The notes under the pieces: generated by a model | What the model was told of the DNA's origin: nothing | The model's input: the letters and a program-made list of their open reading frames with translations, nothing else | The model's database searches: none | Shown: positions 34,011-43,752 of the stretch, piece by piece | How positions within the stretch are numbered: the first letter of the stretch is position 1 | Layout: each line of letters begins with the position of its first letter | Position numbers and translations under genes: made by a program | Source: Rhodanobacter sp. 7MK24 | GTDB taxonomy: Bacteria; Pseudomonadota; Gammaproteobacteria; Xanthomonadales; Rhodanobacteraceae | DNA: 50,927 bases | Reading direction: 5' to 3' | Assembly: GCF_014842995.1 (NCBI RefSeq) | Contig: NZ_JACYXL010000015.1 | Location: forward strand, 1 to 50,927

Positions 34011-34715
34011 TTACTTGCCTTCCTTCAGCGCAATCGAGCTGATGCCGGCGCTGGCGAGGCGTTGCTTGGTCGCCTCCAGCGCACTGGCGCTGGGGAACGG
34101 CCCCAGTCGCACGCGGTGGAAGGTCTGACCGTTGATGGTGACGCTCTGCACGTTGGCCACGAAGCCCTGCATGGCGAGCTGGGCCTTGGTGGCCTCGGCT
34201 TTCGCCGCGTCGGGAAATGCGCCGATCTGCAACAGATAGCCGCCGCCGCTTGCCGGTTGCGGCACCGCGGAGGCAGGTGCGGCTTCCACGTTCTGGGTGG
34301 CTACGGTGGCGTTGACGGGTGCCGTCGGCTGCGTTGCGGGCGCAGGTGCCGGCGTCGGCGTGGACACCGCGGTGCGCTGGCTCTGCTGCTCGGCCTTGGC
34401 CTGTGCGCTGAGTTCGGCATCCGGGATGCGCACTTCCTTCTCCGACAGCACGGAATAGAAGTCGAACTGCGGCTTCTTCGGCGCGGTCTCGGCGTTGCCC
34501 GGGGCCACCGCGCCAGCGTCGCTGGGTGCCGCAGCGGTGGCTTGCGGATTGGCCTGCGGGCCTTCCTTGGGGGCCATCGGCAACAGCGAATGGCGCATCA
34601 GCACCGCCAAGGCCACGGCGCCGATCAGGATGCCGACGAGGATCGCGGCCCAGGTGGGGAAGCCACCACCGTTGTTGCGTACCGCCTGCTTGCCCTTGCC
34701 TTTGCGTGCTGCCAT
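34011..34715 (-). CDS. SPOR-domain membrane protein (FtsN-like)
   Basis: The 234-residue product has a basic cytoplasmic tail ([15 protein letters not shown]), one membrane helix (about 20-40, TWAAILVGILIGAVALAVLM), a long alanine/proline-rich periplasmic linker and a C-terminal SPOR domain (about 155-230, YLLQIGAFPDAAKAEATKAQ...FHRVRLGPF) that binds denuded septal peptidoglycan. The layout and the location directly after argS match FtsN-type proteins in gammaproteobacteria. The ATG overlaps the argS stop (TGATG). Confidence 0.87.
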   Translation of the reverse strand: MAARKGKGKQAVRNNGGGFPTWAAILVGILIGAVALAVLMRHSLLPMAPKEGPQANPQATAAAPSDAGAVAPGNAETAPKKPQFDFYSVLSEKEVRIPDAELSAQAKAEQQSQRTAVSTPTPAPAPATQPTAPVNATVATQNVEAAPASAVPQPASGGGYLLQIGAFPDAAKAEATKAQLAMQGFVANVQSVTINGQTFHRVRLGPFPSASALEATKQRLASAGISSIALKEGK

Positions 34716-36403
34716 CACATGCTCTCCGGGGCGGAAAGACCCAGCAAATCCAGGCCGTTGCGCAGTACCTGCCGGGTCGCCACCACGAGGGCCAGGCGGG
34801 CGTCGCGCAGGTTCTTGTCGTCGACCAGGAACTGGTGCGAGTTGTAGTAGGTGTGGAACGCGTTCGCCAACTCGCGCAGCCAGACGGCGAGCAAGTGCGG
34901 CTCAAGGTTCGAGGCCGCGGCGTCCACCACTTCGGGGTAGCGCGACAGCTCGGTGAGCAGCGCCTGCTCGTGCTCGTTGTCCAGTCGCGCGAGGTGCGCC
35001 AGTCCATTGTCCTGATCGAACGTGAACCCTTTCTCGCCGGCCTGGCGCAGCACGCTGCACACGCGGGCGTGTGCGTACTGGATGTAGTAGACCGGGTTGT
35101 CGTTGGTCTGCGAGCGGGCCAGGTCGATGTCGAACACCAGCTGCGAATCGCCTTTGCGCGAGATCAGGAAGTAGCGCGTGGCGTCGCGGCCCACTTCGTC
35201 GATCAGGTCGCGCAGGGTAACGTAGCTGCCGGCGCGCTTGGAGATCTTCACCTCCTCGCCGCCACGCATCACGGTGACCATCTGGTACAGCAGATAGTCG
35301 GGGTAGCCCTTGGGGATGCCGGCGTCCAGCGCCTGCAGGCCGGCCTTCACGCGCGCCAGCGAGCCATGATGGTCGGAGCCCAGCACGGTGATCGCCTTGC
35401 CGTAGCCGCGCTGCCATTTGCTGAGGTGGTAGGCCACGTCCGGCACGAAATAGGTGTAGGTGCCGTCGGACTTGCGCATCACGCGGTCCTTGTCGTCACC
35501 AAAGTCGGTGGTCTTCAGCCACAGTGCGCCACCTTCCTCGTAGCTGTGGCCGTGGGCGACCAGCTCGCGCACGGTTTCCTCCACCTTGCCGTCGGCGTAC
35601 AGCGACGATTCGAGGAAGTACACGTTGAAGCCGACGCCGAAGGCCTTGAGGTCGAGGTCCTGCTCGCGGCGCAGGTACGCTACGGCAAACGCACGGATCG
35701 CGTCGAGGTTCTCCGCATCCTTCGCGCCGGTGACGGTGTGGCCTTCCACGGTGACGCTGTCGCCGGCCAGGTAGGCCTTGGCCACGTCGGCGATGTAGTC
35801 GCCGCGGTAGCCGTCCTCCGGCCAGCCGGCGTCGCCGGGGGCGAGGCCGCGCGCGCGCGCCTGGGTCGAGATGGTGAGGTTGGCGATCTGTACGCCGGCA
35901 TCGTTGTAGTAGAACTCGCGCTTCACGTCCCAGCCGCTGGCCTGCAGCAGCCGGGCCACGCAGTCACCCAGCGCCGCGTTGCGCCCGTGGCCTACGTGCA
36001 GCGGGCCGGTCGGATTGGCCGAGACGAACTCCACGCCCACTGTGCGACCCGCGCCCAGCGCGTTGCGGCCGTAGCCGGCGCCCTGTTCGAGGATGCGGCG
36101 CACCTGCGACAGGCTGGCGTCGGCGGCGAGGAAGAAATTGATGAAGCCTGGGCCGGCGATTTCCACCTTGGCCAGCAACCTATTGGGCGGCAGCGCGGCC
36201 ACCAGCTTCTCGGCCAGTTCGCGCGGCTTGGCCCGGGCGGCCTTGGCCAGCAGCATCGCGGCATTGCAGGCGAAATCGCCGTGCTCGCGGCTGCGCGTGC
36301 GCTCGATCACGAAACCCGGGATCGCCAGCTCGGCGGGCAGGGCTGACTGTGTTTGCAGGGCGTGGATGGCCCCGAGGATCAGTTCGTGCAGCTGGGCTTT
36401 CAC
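34715..36403 (-). CDS. argS: Arginyl-tRNA synthetase
   Basis: This 562-residue class I synthetase charges tRNA-Arg. The N-terminal Add-1 domain carries [20 protein letters not shown], the HIGH-type motif is [12 protein letters not shown] (about 136-147) preceded by [11 protein letters not shown], and the catalytic core has VLGSDHHG and [23 protein letters not shown], where KISKR stands in for KMSKS. The anticodon-binding DALR-type domain ends with [16 protein letters not shown]. The start is a GTG at 36403, with no better ATG nearby. The SPOR gene is coupled downstream. Confidence 0.96.
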   Translation of the reverse strand: MKAQLHELILGAIHALQTQSALPAELAIPGFVIERTRSREHGDFACNAAMLLAKAARAKPRELAEKLVAALPPNRLLAKVEIAGPGFINFFLAADASLSQVRRILEQGAGYGRNALGAGRTVGVEFVSANPTGPLHVGHGRNAALGDCVARLLQASGWDVKREFYYNDAGVQIANLTISTQARARGLAPGDAGWPEDGYRGDYIADVAKAYLAGDSVTVEGHTVTGAKDAENLDAIRAFAVAYLRREQDLDLKAFGVGFNVYFLESSLYADGKVEETVRELVAHGHSYEEGGALWLKTTDFGDDKDRVMRKSDGTYTYFVPDVAYHLSKWQRGYGKAITVLGSDHHGSLARVKAGLQALDAGIPKGYPDYLLYQMVTVMRGGEEVKISKRAGSYVTLRDLIDEVGRDATRYFLISRKGDSQLVFDIDLARSQTNDNPVYYIQYAHARVCSVLRQAGEKGFTFDQDNGLAHLARLDNEHEQALLTELSRYPEVVDAAASNLEPHLLAVWLRELANAFHTYYNSHQFLVDDKNLRDARLALVVATRQVLRNGLDLLGLSAPESM

Positions 36404-36629
36404 GGGCGCGGCAATTCCGGGATGGAACCGGCAATCGTAGCAGAGAGGCTGGCCGCGGCGGCCGGCTCTCGGGCGGCCACGGCATGTTGCGATGCAAGGC
36501 GTGACCTGTGGATAAGTCTGTGGGGAAAGTATGGCTGCACGCGGCAGGTTTGCTAACGATTGCCCGCCAGAGCCGCATTCTTCGTAAAAAAATCAAGTAA
36601 AACAATTGATTATTGTGTGTGCTTGAAGT

Positions 36630-36861
36630 CGAGCATGCGTTGCTGGGTGCAAGTGCCGGCTGCAGGCATGTGTGCATAAGTCAATGGGGCATTTCGCGAG
36701 CGCGAGCGACGGGCTGGCTCGTCATAGGTCTGTCATGCGGCGCTGCCACACTGGCTGGGTGCCGGAGGAAACTCCCCTCCCGCCGGCACGCTGGAGATGC
36801 CGCTCTCTCCTCTCCCCGAATCGGCACCCGCGGCGCGGCTCATCCCCGCGCCGCTTTTTTT
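36630..36861 (+). ncRNA. Candidate small RNA with pyrimidine-rich hairpin loops
   Basis: A strong plus-strand rho-independent terminator (36830-36861) lies in a gap where both flanking genes are on the minus strand, so it must end an RNA made from this interval. Upstream of it are a hairpin with arms gtgccgg (36759-36765) and ccggcac (36783-36789) and loop region aaactcccctcc, and a hairpin with arms tgccg (36798-36802) and cggca (36822-36826) and a 19-base loop ctctctcctctccccgaat. The terminator loop itself is ctcatcc. Repeated C/U-rich loops suggest pairing to ribosome binding sites, as in xanthomonad sX13-type RNAs. The 5' end is a guess. Confidence 0.5.
36830..36861 (+). terminator. Strong orphan rho-independent terminator
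   Basis: A perfect 9-bp stem, gcggcgcgg / ccgcgccgc, with a 7-base loop is followed directly by seven T. The U-run exists only on the plus strand, where no upstream protein gene is present. Confidence 0.88.
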
Positions 36862-36990
36862 GGCTGCATTTGTGCGTTCGTCGGGGAACGTGAAGATCAG
36901 ACGGGCGGCCATCCGTGGCCGTACTCTTCAGGAAAACCCGCGAAAATCGCTCTCGACGATTTTGTCCCGCGGCTTTGCACCACGGCAGGG

Positions 36991-37662
36991 TCAGATCAGC
37001 CCACGTGCCGCCATCGATACAGGCGCGCCGTGACCGATCACCAGATGGTCGAGCACGCGCACGCCTACCAATTGCAGGGCGTCACGCAGTTCCCGGGTGA
37101 TCGCACGGTCGGCCGCGCTGGGTTCGGCCACGCCGCTGGGATGGTTGTGGGCGAAGATCACCGCGCAGGCGTTGTGGCTGAGGCAGGCTCGCACTACTTC
37201 GCGTGGATGCACGTTGGCGCCGTCCACCGTGCCGCGGAACAGCTCCTCGAAAGCCAGCACACGATGGCGGTTGTCGAGATACAGGCAGCCAAACACTTCG
37301 TAGGGCAGGTGGCGCAGCCGGGCGCTGAGGTAGTCGCCGCTGTCGCGCGGGTTGCCCAGCGCCGGCTGTGTATGCAGTTGCTCGGCCAGGCTGCGCCGTG
37401 CCAGCTCCAGTGCCGCGGCGATGCGCGCGCGTTTTGCCGGGCCGAGCCCGACGGTTCGTGCCAGATGGTCGGGGCGGGCGAGCAGGGCGCCGAGGCTGCC
37501 GGCGCTCATCAACAGCTCGCGGCCAAGTGCGATTGCATCCTTGCCGTGCACGCCGCTGCCCAGCAGCACGGCCAGAAGTTCTGCGTTGGACAATGTTCCG
37601 CTGCCGCGCACCAGCAGCTTTTCGCGGGGTCGCTCGCTTTCGGGCCAATGACGGATGCTCAT
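36991..37662 (-). CDS. radC: DNA repair protein RadC family (JAB1/MPN domain)
   Basis: The 223-residue product has an N-terminal helix-hairpin-helix region (about 25-95, with LLAVLLGSGVHGKDAIALGREL) and a C-terminal metalloprotease-like JAB1/MPN domain. The metal motif is seen in AVIFAHNHPSGVAEPSAADRAIT, together with EELFRGTVDGANVHPREV. The name is historical; a direct role in repair is doubtful and the true activity is unknown. It is divergent from coaBC, the arrangement also found in E. coli. Confidence 0.92.
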   Translation of the reverse strand: MSIRHWPESERPREKLLVRGSGTLSNAELLAVLLGSGVHGKDAIALGRELLMSAGSLGALLARPDHLARTVGLGPAKRARIAAALELARRSLAEQLHTQPALGNPRDSGDYLSARLRHLPYEVFGCLYLDNRHRVLAFEELFRGTVDGANVHPREVVRACLSHNACAVIFAHNHPSGVAEPSAADRAITRELRDALQLVGVRVLDHLVIGHGAPVSMAARGLI

Positions 37663-37758
37663 GTCGTCAGCGTGCCTGCGTACCTGGGAGGCGGGCAGCA
37701 GTCGTGCCGCACGATTCCGGTAAGCTAACCGTCTGCCCGCAAGTCAGGCCGTGCCTAC

Positions 37759-38964
37759 ATGAGTCTTGTCCAACGCCGCATCCTGCTGGGAGTGTCCGGA
37801 GGTATCGCCGCCTACAAGTCCTGCGAACTGGTTCGCCGCCTGCGCGAAGCCGGCGCTGAGGTGCGTGTGGTGATGACGGCGGGCGCAGGGCATTTCGTGG
37901 GGGCGGCCACCTTCCAGGCCTTGTCCGGCCAGCCGGTGCGCACGTCGCTGTGGGATGAAAACGCCGAGGCGGCGATGGGCCATATCGAACTGGCACGCTG
38001 GGCCGAGCGCATCGTGGTCGCGCCAGCCAGCGCGGATATCCTCGCCAAGCTGGCGCACGGCCATGCCGATGACCTACTTACCACGTTGTGCCTGGCCAGC
38101 GCGGCGCCGCTGGCTGTGGCGCCGGCGATGAACCAGCAGATGTGGGCGCATCCGGCGGTGCAGGCGAACATCGCCCTGCTGCATCAACATGGCGTGCAGG
38201 TGCTCGGTCCGGCGTCCGGCGAGCAGGCCTGCGGTGACGTGGGTTCGGGCCGCATGCTGGAACCGCACGAACTGCGCGATGCATTGGCTGCCTCGTTTGG
38301 CAATGGCGCGTTGGCTGGCCTGGACGTAGTGGTCAGCGCCGGCCCGACCTTTGAAGATATCGATCCTGTCCGTTTCATCGGCAACCGCAGCTCCGGCAAG
38401 ATGGGTTTTGCAGTGGCGCAGGCTGCTGCGGAGGCGGGCGCGCGAGTGACCCTGGTGGCCGGCCCGGTAGGCCTGGCCACGCCGCTGGGTGTGGCGCGGC
38501 GCATCGACGTGCGCAGCACGGCGCAGATGCATGCCGCGATACTCGAGGCATGCACGCAGGCGCAGATCTACATCGGTGCCGCTGCGGTGGGCGACTACCG
38601 GCCATCCGAAGTGGCCGAGCGCAAGCTCAAGAAGCAGGCTGGCGCGGACCTGGTGCTGCAACTGACCGAGAACCCGGACATCCTCGGCAGCCTGTCAATG
38701 CAGGCCACGCACCCCTTCCTTGTCGGTTTCGCGGCGGAAACGCATGACGTGGCGCGTTATGCCCAGGACAAGTTGCAGCGCAAGGGCCTGGACATGATCG
38801 CCGCCAACCGGGTCGGCGACGGACTGGGTTTCGAGACCGCCGACAACGCGCTGGATGTGTACTGGGCCGATGGCATGCTGGCGCTGGCCCGCGCCGGCAA
38901 GACCGAGCTGGCGCGGCAGCTGGTGGCCTGCGTGGCGGAACGTTACCGCGCGGTGCGGGGGTGA
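37759..38964 (+). CDS. coaBC: Bifunctional phosphopantothenoylcysteine decarboxylase / phosphopantothenate-cysteine ligase
   Basis: It catalyses two consecutive steps of coenzyme A synthesis. The 401-residue product has the flavin-dependent CoaC half (1-190) with [18 protein letters not shown], histidine in [14 protein letters not shown] in [10 protein letters not shown] and the clamp [18 protein letters not shown]. The CoaB half (190-401) has [26 protein letters not shown] and the late [16 protein letters not shown]. Both active sites look intact. The start is the ATG at 37759. dut begins at its stop codon. Confidence 0.96.
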   Translation: MSLVQRRILLGVSGGIAAYKSCELVRRLREAGAEVRVVMTAGAGHFVGAATFQALSGQPVRTSLWDENAEAAMGHIELARWAERIVVAPASADILAKLAHGHADDLLTTLCLASAAPLAVAPAMNQQMWAHPAVQANIALLHQHGVQVLGPASGEQACGDVGSGRMLEPHELRDALAASFGNGALAGLDVVVSAGPTFEDIDPVRFIGNRSSGKMGFAVAQAAAEAGARVTLVAGPVGLATPLGVARRIDVRSTAQMHAAILEACTQAQIYIGAAAVGDYRPSEVAERKLKKQAGADLVLQLTENPDILGSLSMQATHPFLVGFAAETHDVARYAQDKLQRKGLDMIAANRVGDGLGFETADNALDVYWADGMLALARAGKTELARQLVACVAERYRAVRG

Positions 38965-38972
38965 GCGTAGCG

Positions 38973-39428
38973 ATGCTGGATGTCGAACTGAAAATTCTCG
39001 ATCCGCGCGTGGGCAATACGATCCCGCTGCCCGAAGCGGCCACGGCCGGCAGTGCCGGCATGGATCTGCGCGCCGCGCTGGAGGCACCGCTCACGTTGGC
39101 CCCCGGCGACAGCGCGCTGGTACCCAGCGGCATCGCCATCCACGTCGGCGATCCGGGCTGGTGCGCCTTGATCGTTCCGCGCTCGGGCCTTGGCCACAAG
39201 CATGGTCTGGTGATGGGCAATCTGGTGGGCGTGATCGATGCCGACTACCAGGGCCCGCTGATGATTTCCTGCTGGAATCGTGGTCGCGAGCCGGTCACCA
39301 TCGGCGTCGGCGACCGCATCGCGCAGTTGCTGCTGGTACCAGTGGCGCAGGCGCGGCTGAACATCGTGACCGACTTCGCGCCCAGTGCGCGTGGTGTCGG
39401 TGGTTTCGGTTCGACGGGCATCAAGTGA
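38973..39428 (+). CDS. dut: Deoxyuridine 5'-triphosphate nucleotidohydrolase
   Basis: It converts dUTP to dUMP, preventing uracil incorporation. The 151-residue trimeric dUTPase shows all five motifs: [21 protein letters not shown].../[54 protein letters not shown] and the C-terminal [14 protein letters not shown]-loop-like arm. The ATG at 38973 gives the E. coli length; a GTG at 38961 overlapping the coaBC stop would add four residues. The coaBC-dut-algC order is conserved in related gammaproteobacteria. Confidence 0.96.
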   Translation: MLDVELKILDPRVGNTIPLPEAATAGSAGMDLRAALEAPLTLAPGDSALVPSGIAIHVGDPGWCALIVPRSGLGHKHGLVMGNLVGVIDADYQGPLMISCWNRGREPVTIGVGDRIAQLLLVPVAQARLNIVTDFAPSARGVGGFGSTGIK

Positions 39429-39479
39429 CCCGGCTCGTCGTGGAAACGAACCGAGGAATGGGTAGTCGTGGGGATGGCG

Positions 39480-41822
39480 ATGAGTGACGCAACCGGATCG
39501 CGCTGGCGCGCACAATTGGATCTGCAACGCCTGTTGCCGCTGGCCTTGGGCACGCTGCTGCTGTTGCTTGGCGCCTTCTGCGCATGGCAATTCTGGCTGA
39601 TTGCCGACGAAGGCCAGGCAGCCGCGCAGGTAAGGCAGGCACGCGACGAAGCGGTGCAAAAGCTGGCACAGGTGGTCGCTGCGCAGCGCGACACGGTGCA
39701 GAAGGCGGCGATGTCGTTGGATCCTGCCCTGCTGCAAGGCGACCATGCCGCGTTGGTCGCGGCATTGCAGGCCAAGCTGCCGCAAGCCCGGCAAGTGGAT
39801 GCCTACAGCAGCAACCTCGACGAGGTGGTGCACGCGAATTTTCGCGAGTTCGGCTATGCCAAGGCGGAGCAGCTGATGGCTGCGCAAACTGCCGATGGGC
39901 CGCCGCCGGCCCAGAGCGTGGTGCAGGGCCTAGGCAATCGTCGCCTGAGCATTGTGCTGCCGCTGGGCACGCCGGTGCAGGTTTGGCTGTGGGTGGAGCT
40001 GCCGTTCGCGCCGGTGCAACAGGCTTTCGACGCCATATCGCCAGCGGGCGGCCGACTCGATCTGCGCCAGGGCGACGCCAATACCGACATGCGCATCTAT
40101 TCGCGTGGCAGCGCGAGCGCCGAAACGGAAACTGTCGCCAAGGTCGTGCCCGGCAGCACGTTCAGCGTGGCTGCGGCCACGCCCGTGGCCTTCATCGTGC
40201 TGCCGCGTTCGTGGCCGCTGGCAGCCTTGCTGGCGCTGGCCGGTCTGGCTGGCGGTTTCTACCTGTTGTGGTTGCGCCAGAGCCGACGCGGATTGCCGAT
40301 TCCGGCGCAGGACATCGACATCGAGGAATTCAGGCAGGCCGAGGAAGCAGCACGCAAGGCTGCGCCGCCGGTACCGGTGATCCCCAAACTTGCTGCGGCC
40401 ACACCCTCACCGGTAACTGAGCCCAAGCCGGCTGCCAGCGTGGACGTCGATCCGACGATCTTCCGCGCCTACGACATCCGTGGGGTGGTGGGCAAATCCC
40501 TGAACGCGGACGTGGCGCGCCTGCTGGGCCAGTCCATCGGCACGCTGATGCGCGAGCAGGGACTCGCCGAGATCGTGGTGGGTCGCGATGGTCGTCTGTC
40601 CGGCCCGGAACTGGCTGGTGCGCTGGCCGACGGTCTGCGCGAGGCTGGCGTGGACGTGATCGACCTCGGGGCGGTGCCAACGCCCGTGGTGTATTTCGCC
40701 ACCTATCACTACAACACCGGCTGCGGCGTGGCGGTCACCGGCAGCCACAATCCGCCCGATTACAACGGCTTCAAGATCGTCGTCGGCGGCCAGACCCTGT
40801 CCGAGGGCGCGATCCAGGATCTGTATCGCCGCATTGCCGGCAATGCGCTGGAACACGGGGGCGGCGGCCATCTGCGCCAGCTCGATGTCCTGCCGGACTA
40901 TCTGGAGCGCATCGTTGGAGACGTGCAGGCCGAGCGCCGGCTCAAGGTGGTGGTGGATTGCGGCAACGGCATCCCCGGGGCGGTGGCGCCGCAGGTGCTG
41001 GCCGGCATCGGTTGCGAGGTGGTGCCGCTGTACTGCGACGTGGATGGTACTTTCCCCAACCACCATCCCGACCCTTCCGATCCGCATAATCTTGAGGATC
41101 TCATTCTTGCCGTGAAGCAGACCGGCGCAGATCTCGGCGTGGCCTTCGATGGCGACGGCGATCGCCTCGGTGTGGTGACCAAGGAAGGCGAGATCATCTT
41201 CCCGGATCGCCTGCTGATGCTGTTCGCGCGCGACGTGCTGTCGCGCCAGCCGGGCGCCACCATCATCTACGACGTGAAGTGCACCGGACACCTCAAAGGC
41301 CAGATCCTCGAGGCCGGCGGCAGCCCGTTGATGTGGCGCACCGGACATTCGCTGATCAAGGGCAAGATGCGCGAAACCGGCGCTGAGCTGGCCGGTGAGA
41401 TGAGCGGCCACTTCTTCTTCAAGGAGCGCTGGTTCGGCTTCGACGATGGCATCTATGCCGGTGCGCGACTGATGGAGATCCTCGCCGGCGACCTGGAGGA
41501 GCGCACGCCGGAAGAGATTTTCGCCACCCTGCCACACGGTGTCTCCACGCCCGAGTTGAAGATCGAGATGGCCGAGGGCGAGCACTACCGCTTCATGGAG
41601 AAGTTCAAGGCGGAGGCGAATTTCGAAGACGCCACGATCATCACCATCGACGGCGTGCGCGCCGATTGGCCGGATGGCTGGGGCCTCGTGCGTGCGTCGA
41701 ATACCACGCCAGTGTTGGTTCTGCGCTTCGACGCCGATACGCCGGAGGCGCTCAAGCGCATCCAGCTGGCGTTCCGCAAGCGGTTGATCGCGGTGGATTA
41801 CCGGCTGAAGATGCCGTTCTGA
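39480..41822 (+). CDS. algC: Phosphomannomutase/phosphoglucomutase AlgC with membrane-anchored N-terminus
   Basis: This 780-residue enzyme interconverts mannose- or glucose-6-phosphate and the 1-phosphates, feeding LPS and exopolysaccharide synthesis. The C-terminal 455 residues are the full mutase: phosphoserine loop AVTGSHNPPDYNGFK, metal loop FDGDGDRLGVV, sugar loop GEMSGHFFF and phosphate-binding VRASNTTPVLVLRFD. The first 320 residues have two membrane helices (about 21-41 and 240-260) around a periplasmic helical domain, then an alanine/proline linker. This extension is known in Pseudomonas and Xanthomonadales homologues. Starts at 39468 (GTG) or 39474 are alternatives. Confidence 0.93.
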   Translation: MSDATGSRWRAQLDLQRLLPLALGTLLLLLGAFCAWQFWLIADEGQAAAQVRQARDEAVQKLAQVVAAQRDTVQKAAMSLDPALLQGDHAALVAALQAKLPQARQVDAYSSNLDEVVHANFREFGYAKAEQLMAAQTADGPPPAQSVVQGLGNRRLSIVLPLGTPVQVWLWVELPFAPVQQAFDAISPAGGRLDLRQGDANTDMRIYSRGSASAETETVAKVVPGSTFSVAAATPVAFIVLPRSWPLAALLALAGLAGGFYLLWLRQSRRGLPIPAQDIDIEEFRQAEEAARKAAPPVPVIPKLAAATPSPVTEPKPAASVDVDPTIFRAYDIRGVVGKSLNADVARLLGQSIGTLMREQGLAEIVVGRDGRLSGPELAGALADGLREAGVDVIDLGAVPTPVVYFATYHYNTGCGVAVTGSHNPPDYNGFKIVVGGQTLSEGAIQDLYRRIAGNALEHGGGGHLRQLDVLPDYLERIVGDVQAERRLKVVVDCGNGIPGAVAPQVLAGIGCEVVPLYCDVDGTFPNHHPDPSDPHNLEDLILAVKQTGADLGVAFDGDGDRLGVVTKEGEIIFPDRLLMLFARDVLSRQPGATIIYDVKCTGHLKGQILEAGGSPLMWRTGHSLIKGKMRETGAELAGEMSGHFFFKERWFGFDDGIYAGARLMEILAGDLEERTPEEIFATLPHGVSTPELKIEMAEGEHYRFMEKFKAEANFEDATIITIDGVRADWPDGWGLVRASNTTPVLVLRFDADTPEALKRIQLAFRKRLIAVDYRLKMPF

Positions 41823-41843
41823 CCGGGCGGCAACGGCCTGGCA

Positions 41844-41863
41844 AGAGCGGCTGCGGCCGCTCT
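41844..41863. terminator. Hairpin between convergent algC and DUF4124 genes
   Basis: Eight-base perfect arms agagcggc and gccgctct enclose TGCG. It is positioned midway between two stop codons; the U-run is poor. Confidence 0.55.
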
Positions 41864-41870
41864 GCGCATC

Positions 41871-42518
41871 TCAGTGCCCTTGTTGCTGTTGGTCACGCAA
41901 GGCGCGGTAATGCGCGAGTTGCTGTGTTTGCTGCTGTTCGGCCTCGTCGCGTTGCGCCTGCTGGCGTTGCAGCAGTGCCTGCAGGTCGCTCACCACGGCG
42001 CGCTGCCTGGCGATGCCGTCCTGCAGGAACTTCGGTACCGGCTGTTTGTTGTGCTCGGCCTCGGCGGCACGACCCAGCAACTCGGTCAGTGCCTGCTCCT
42101 GGCTGCGCAGGTTGAGCTTGCTGGTGTGGATCTGCTGATCCATGTTCGCCAGCCCTTGCTGCAGCGAAGCCAGATACGAGGCCTCGTCGGGATAGGCGTC
42201 CATCATCTGTTCGTCGGCACGGGCCTGGTCGTCTGCGGCACGCTTGGCCGCCGCCTGCTGCGTAGCCAGCTTCTGGGCGGCGGCGCGTTCCTCCGGACTG
42301 AGCTGGCGTTGCACACGCTGCACCACGATGCCTTGGTCGTTGACCACGGAGTAGCCGAATTTGAGCGCATCCTGGGTAAGGCTGTCGCTGAAATGCGCTT
42401 GGCCTTGGCCGTCTATCCATTTGTAGCGCAGGCCGTTGTCGCCCGGATTCTGCTGGGCATGGATCGTGGTGCTGGCGAGCAGCGCGGCGGCGAACAGGAT
42501 GGAACGTGGTTTGCGCAT
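41871..42518 (-). CDS. DUF4124-domain exported protein
   Basis: The 215-residue product has a signal peptide (MRKPRSILFAAALLASTTIHA), then a DUF4124-type segment (LRYKWIDGQGQAHFSDSLTQ, about 31-50) and a long glutamine/alanine-rich coiled-coil (about 75-215). DUF4124 proteins are common periplasmic proteins of unknown role in this order. A GGGGAGG ribosome binding site precedes the ATG at 42518, which rules out the longer frame. It is followed by a hairpin shared with algC. Confidence 0.82.
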   Translation of the reverse strand: MRKPRSILFAAALLASTTIHAQQNPGDNGLRYKWIDGQGQAHFSDSLTQDALKFGYSVVNDQGIVVQRVQRQLSPEERAAAQKLATQQAAAKRAADDQARADEQMMDAYPDEASYLASLQQGLANMDQQIHTSKLNLRSQEQALTELLGRAAEAEHNKQPVPKFLQDGIARQRAVVSDLQALLQRQQAQRDEAEQQQTQQLAHYRALRDQQQQGH

Positions 42519-42561
42519 GTGAACCTCCCCTTGGGCGGCAGTATAGATGCCGATACCGTCC

Positions 42562-43209
42562 TCAGCTGTGGGCGCCGTAACGTTCACGATAAGCGACGAG
42601 CCGGGCGTGCTCGACGGCCAGACTTGGGTGCTCGCCTGCGTAGGCCAGCACGTCGGTGAGGCTGGTGATTGCGATCACCGGGATGCCGTGGTCGCGCGCG
42701 ACTTCCTGTGCGGCGGAGAGTTCGCCTTGGCCGCGCTCCTGCCGATCCAGCGCAATCAGCACGCCCGCCGGTTCGGCGCCGTGCGCGCGGATCAGCGTCA
42801 GCGATTCGCGCACCGCGGTGCCGGCGGTCATCACGTCGTCCACGATCAACACGCGACCCTTCAGCGGTGCGCCCACCAGCATGCCGCCTTCGCCATGGTC
42901 CTTGGCCTCCTTGCGGTTGTACGCCCAAGGCAGGTCGCGGCCGTGGTGGTCGGCCAGCGCGATGGCGGTGGCGGCAGCCAGCGCGATGCCCTTGTAGGCG
43001 GGGCCGAACAGCATGTCCACCTCGATGCCCGCGTTCACCACCGCGGCGGCATAGGCGCGGCCGAGCTGGCCCAGCGCGGCGCCGGAATCGATGCGCCCCA
43101 TGTTGAAGAAGTACGGGCTCTGCCGTCCGGACTTCAGCGTGAACTCGCCAAAGCGAAGCACTTCGCGCTGCAAGGTGAGTTCGATGAAGTCGCGCTGATA
43201 GTCGTGCAT
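42562..43209 (-). CDS. pyrE: Orotate phosphoribosyltransferase
   Basis: It makes orotidine 5'-phosphate from orotate and PRPP in pyrimidine synthesis. The 215-residue product has [48 protein letters not shown] and the PRPP-binding signature [17 protein letters not shown], all typical of the gammaproteobacterial enzyme. The ATG at 43209 gives [11 protein letters not shown]. The frame extends upstream but into the next gene's coding region. Confidence 0.96.
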   Translation of the reverse strand: MHDYQRDFIELTLQREVLRFGEFTLKSGRQSPYFFNMGRIDSGAALGQLGRAYAAAVVNAGIEVDMLFGPAYKGIALAAATAIALADHHGRDLPWAYNRKEAKDHGEGGMLVGAPLKGRVLIVDDVMTAGTAVRESLTLIRAHGAEPAGVLIALDRQERGQGELSAAQEVARDHGIPVIAITSLTDVLAYAGEHPSLAVEHARLVAYRERYGAHS

Positions 43210-43220
43210 GGAAACTCTCG

Positions 43221-43715
43221 TCAGGGCAGATGGCGCCACAGCAGGTGCTGCGGTCCGGAGCGGCCGCCATGGTACAGCGTGCCGCTGTCCGCGAAGCCCG
43301 CGCGCCGGTACAGCGCCAGTGCCGCGGTATTGTTGCAGTTCACCGTGAGCACGATACGGCGCGCCTGCGGATGGCGCTGCGCAAGGTCGGTCAGCAGCGC
43401 GTCCAGCGCGCGCGCGCCGAGGCCGCGGCCCTGCCAAGCGGCATCCAGCTGGAACGAGCGCAGGCCCAGCGCTTCTGCTTCCGCATCGTATCCGGCGAGG
43501 CTGCGCGCGCTGCGCTCGATGCGGTAGTAGCCGACCACCATGTCGTCCAGCAGTATCGCCATTGGCTGGCTGCCGGGGCATCGTTCGGCATCGGCGAGGG
43601 TGCGTGCGGGTGGACTTACGAAACCGTCCTGGTCCGGCCGCACGTGCAGGCGCAACACAGCCTCGCGCAATTCAGCGGCGACGGGTCGGACATGGAGGGT
43701 GGGCGATGCAGGCAT
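43221..43715 (-). CDS. GNAT-family N-acetyltransferase
   Basis: The 164-residue product has a GNAT core with the acetyl-CoA motif in [22 protein letters not shown] (Q-x-x-G-x-G/A) and the late [20 protein letters not shown], the standard N-x-x-A-x-x-x-Y-x-x-x-GF pattern. The substrate is unknown. The start is either the ATG at 43715 or 43727. It is 11 bases from pyrE on the same strand, so the two are probably cotranscribed, and divergent from xthA. Confidence 0.82.
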   Translation of the reverse strand: MPASPTLHVRPVAAELREAVLRLHVRPDQDGFVSPPARTLADAERCPGSQPMAILLDDMVVGYYRIERSARSLAGYDAEAEALGLRSFQLDAAWQGRGLGARALDALLTDLAQRHPQARRIVLTVNCNNTAALALYRRAGFADSGTLYHGGRSGPQHLLWRHLP

Positions 43716-43752
43716 GGTTGCTATCATGCCTGCATCGCTTTGGGAGTCGCAC

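Larger units (their letters stand above)
36404..36990. other. 587-bp intergenic region between argS and radC
   Basis: No coding frame is credible. Right of argS lies a consensus DnaA-box-like 9-mer (tgtggataa, 36507-36515) followed by a related tgtggggaa. An AT-rich island (36580-36615) stands out from the GC-rich surroundings and could hold the argS promoter (minus) or a plus-strand promoter. From about 36630 to 36861 there is a small RNA candidate ending in a strong terminator. The remaining 130 bases before the radC stop hold nothing I recognise. Confidence 0.6.

Noticed and set aside
36507..36515. Consensus DnaA box as a replication origin
   Set aside because: A single good box without a box cluster, dnaA/dnaN genes or a large AT-rich unwinding region does not make an origin.
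36630..36861. Known housekeeping RNAs (6S, 4.5S, tmRNA, RNase P RNA) for the small RNA candidate
   Set aside because: None of the conserved sequence blocks of these RNAs could be found in the interval.
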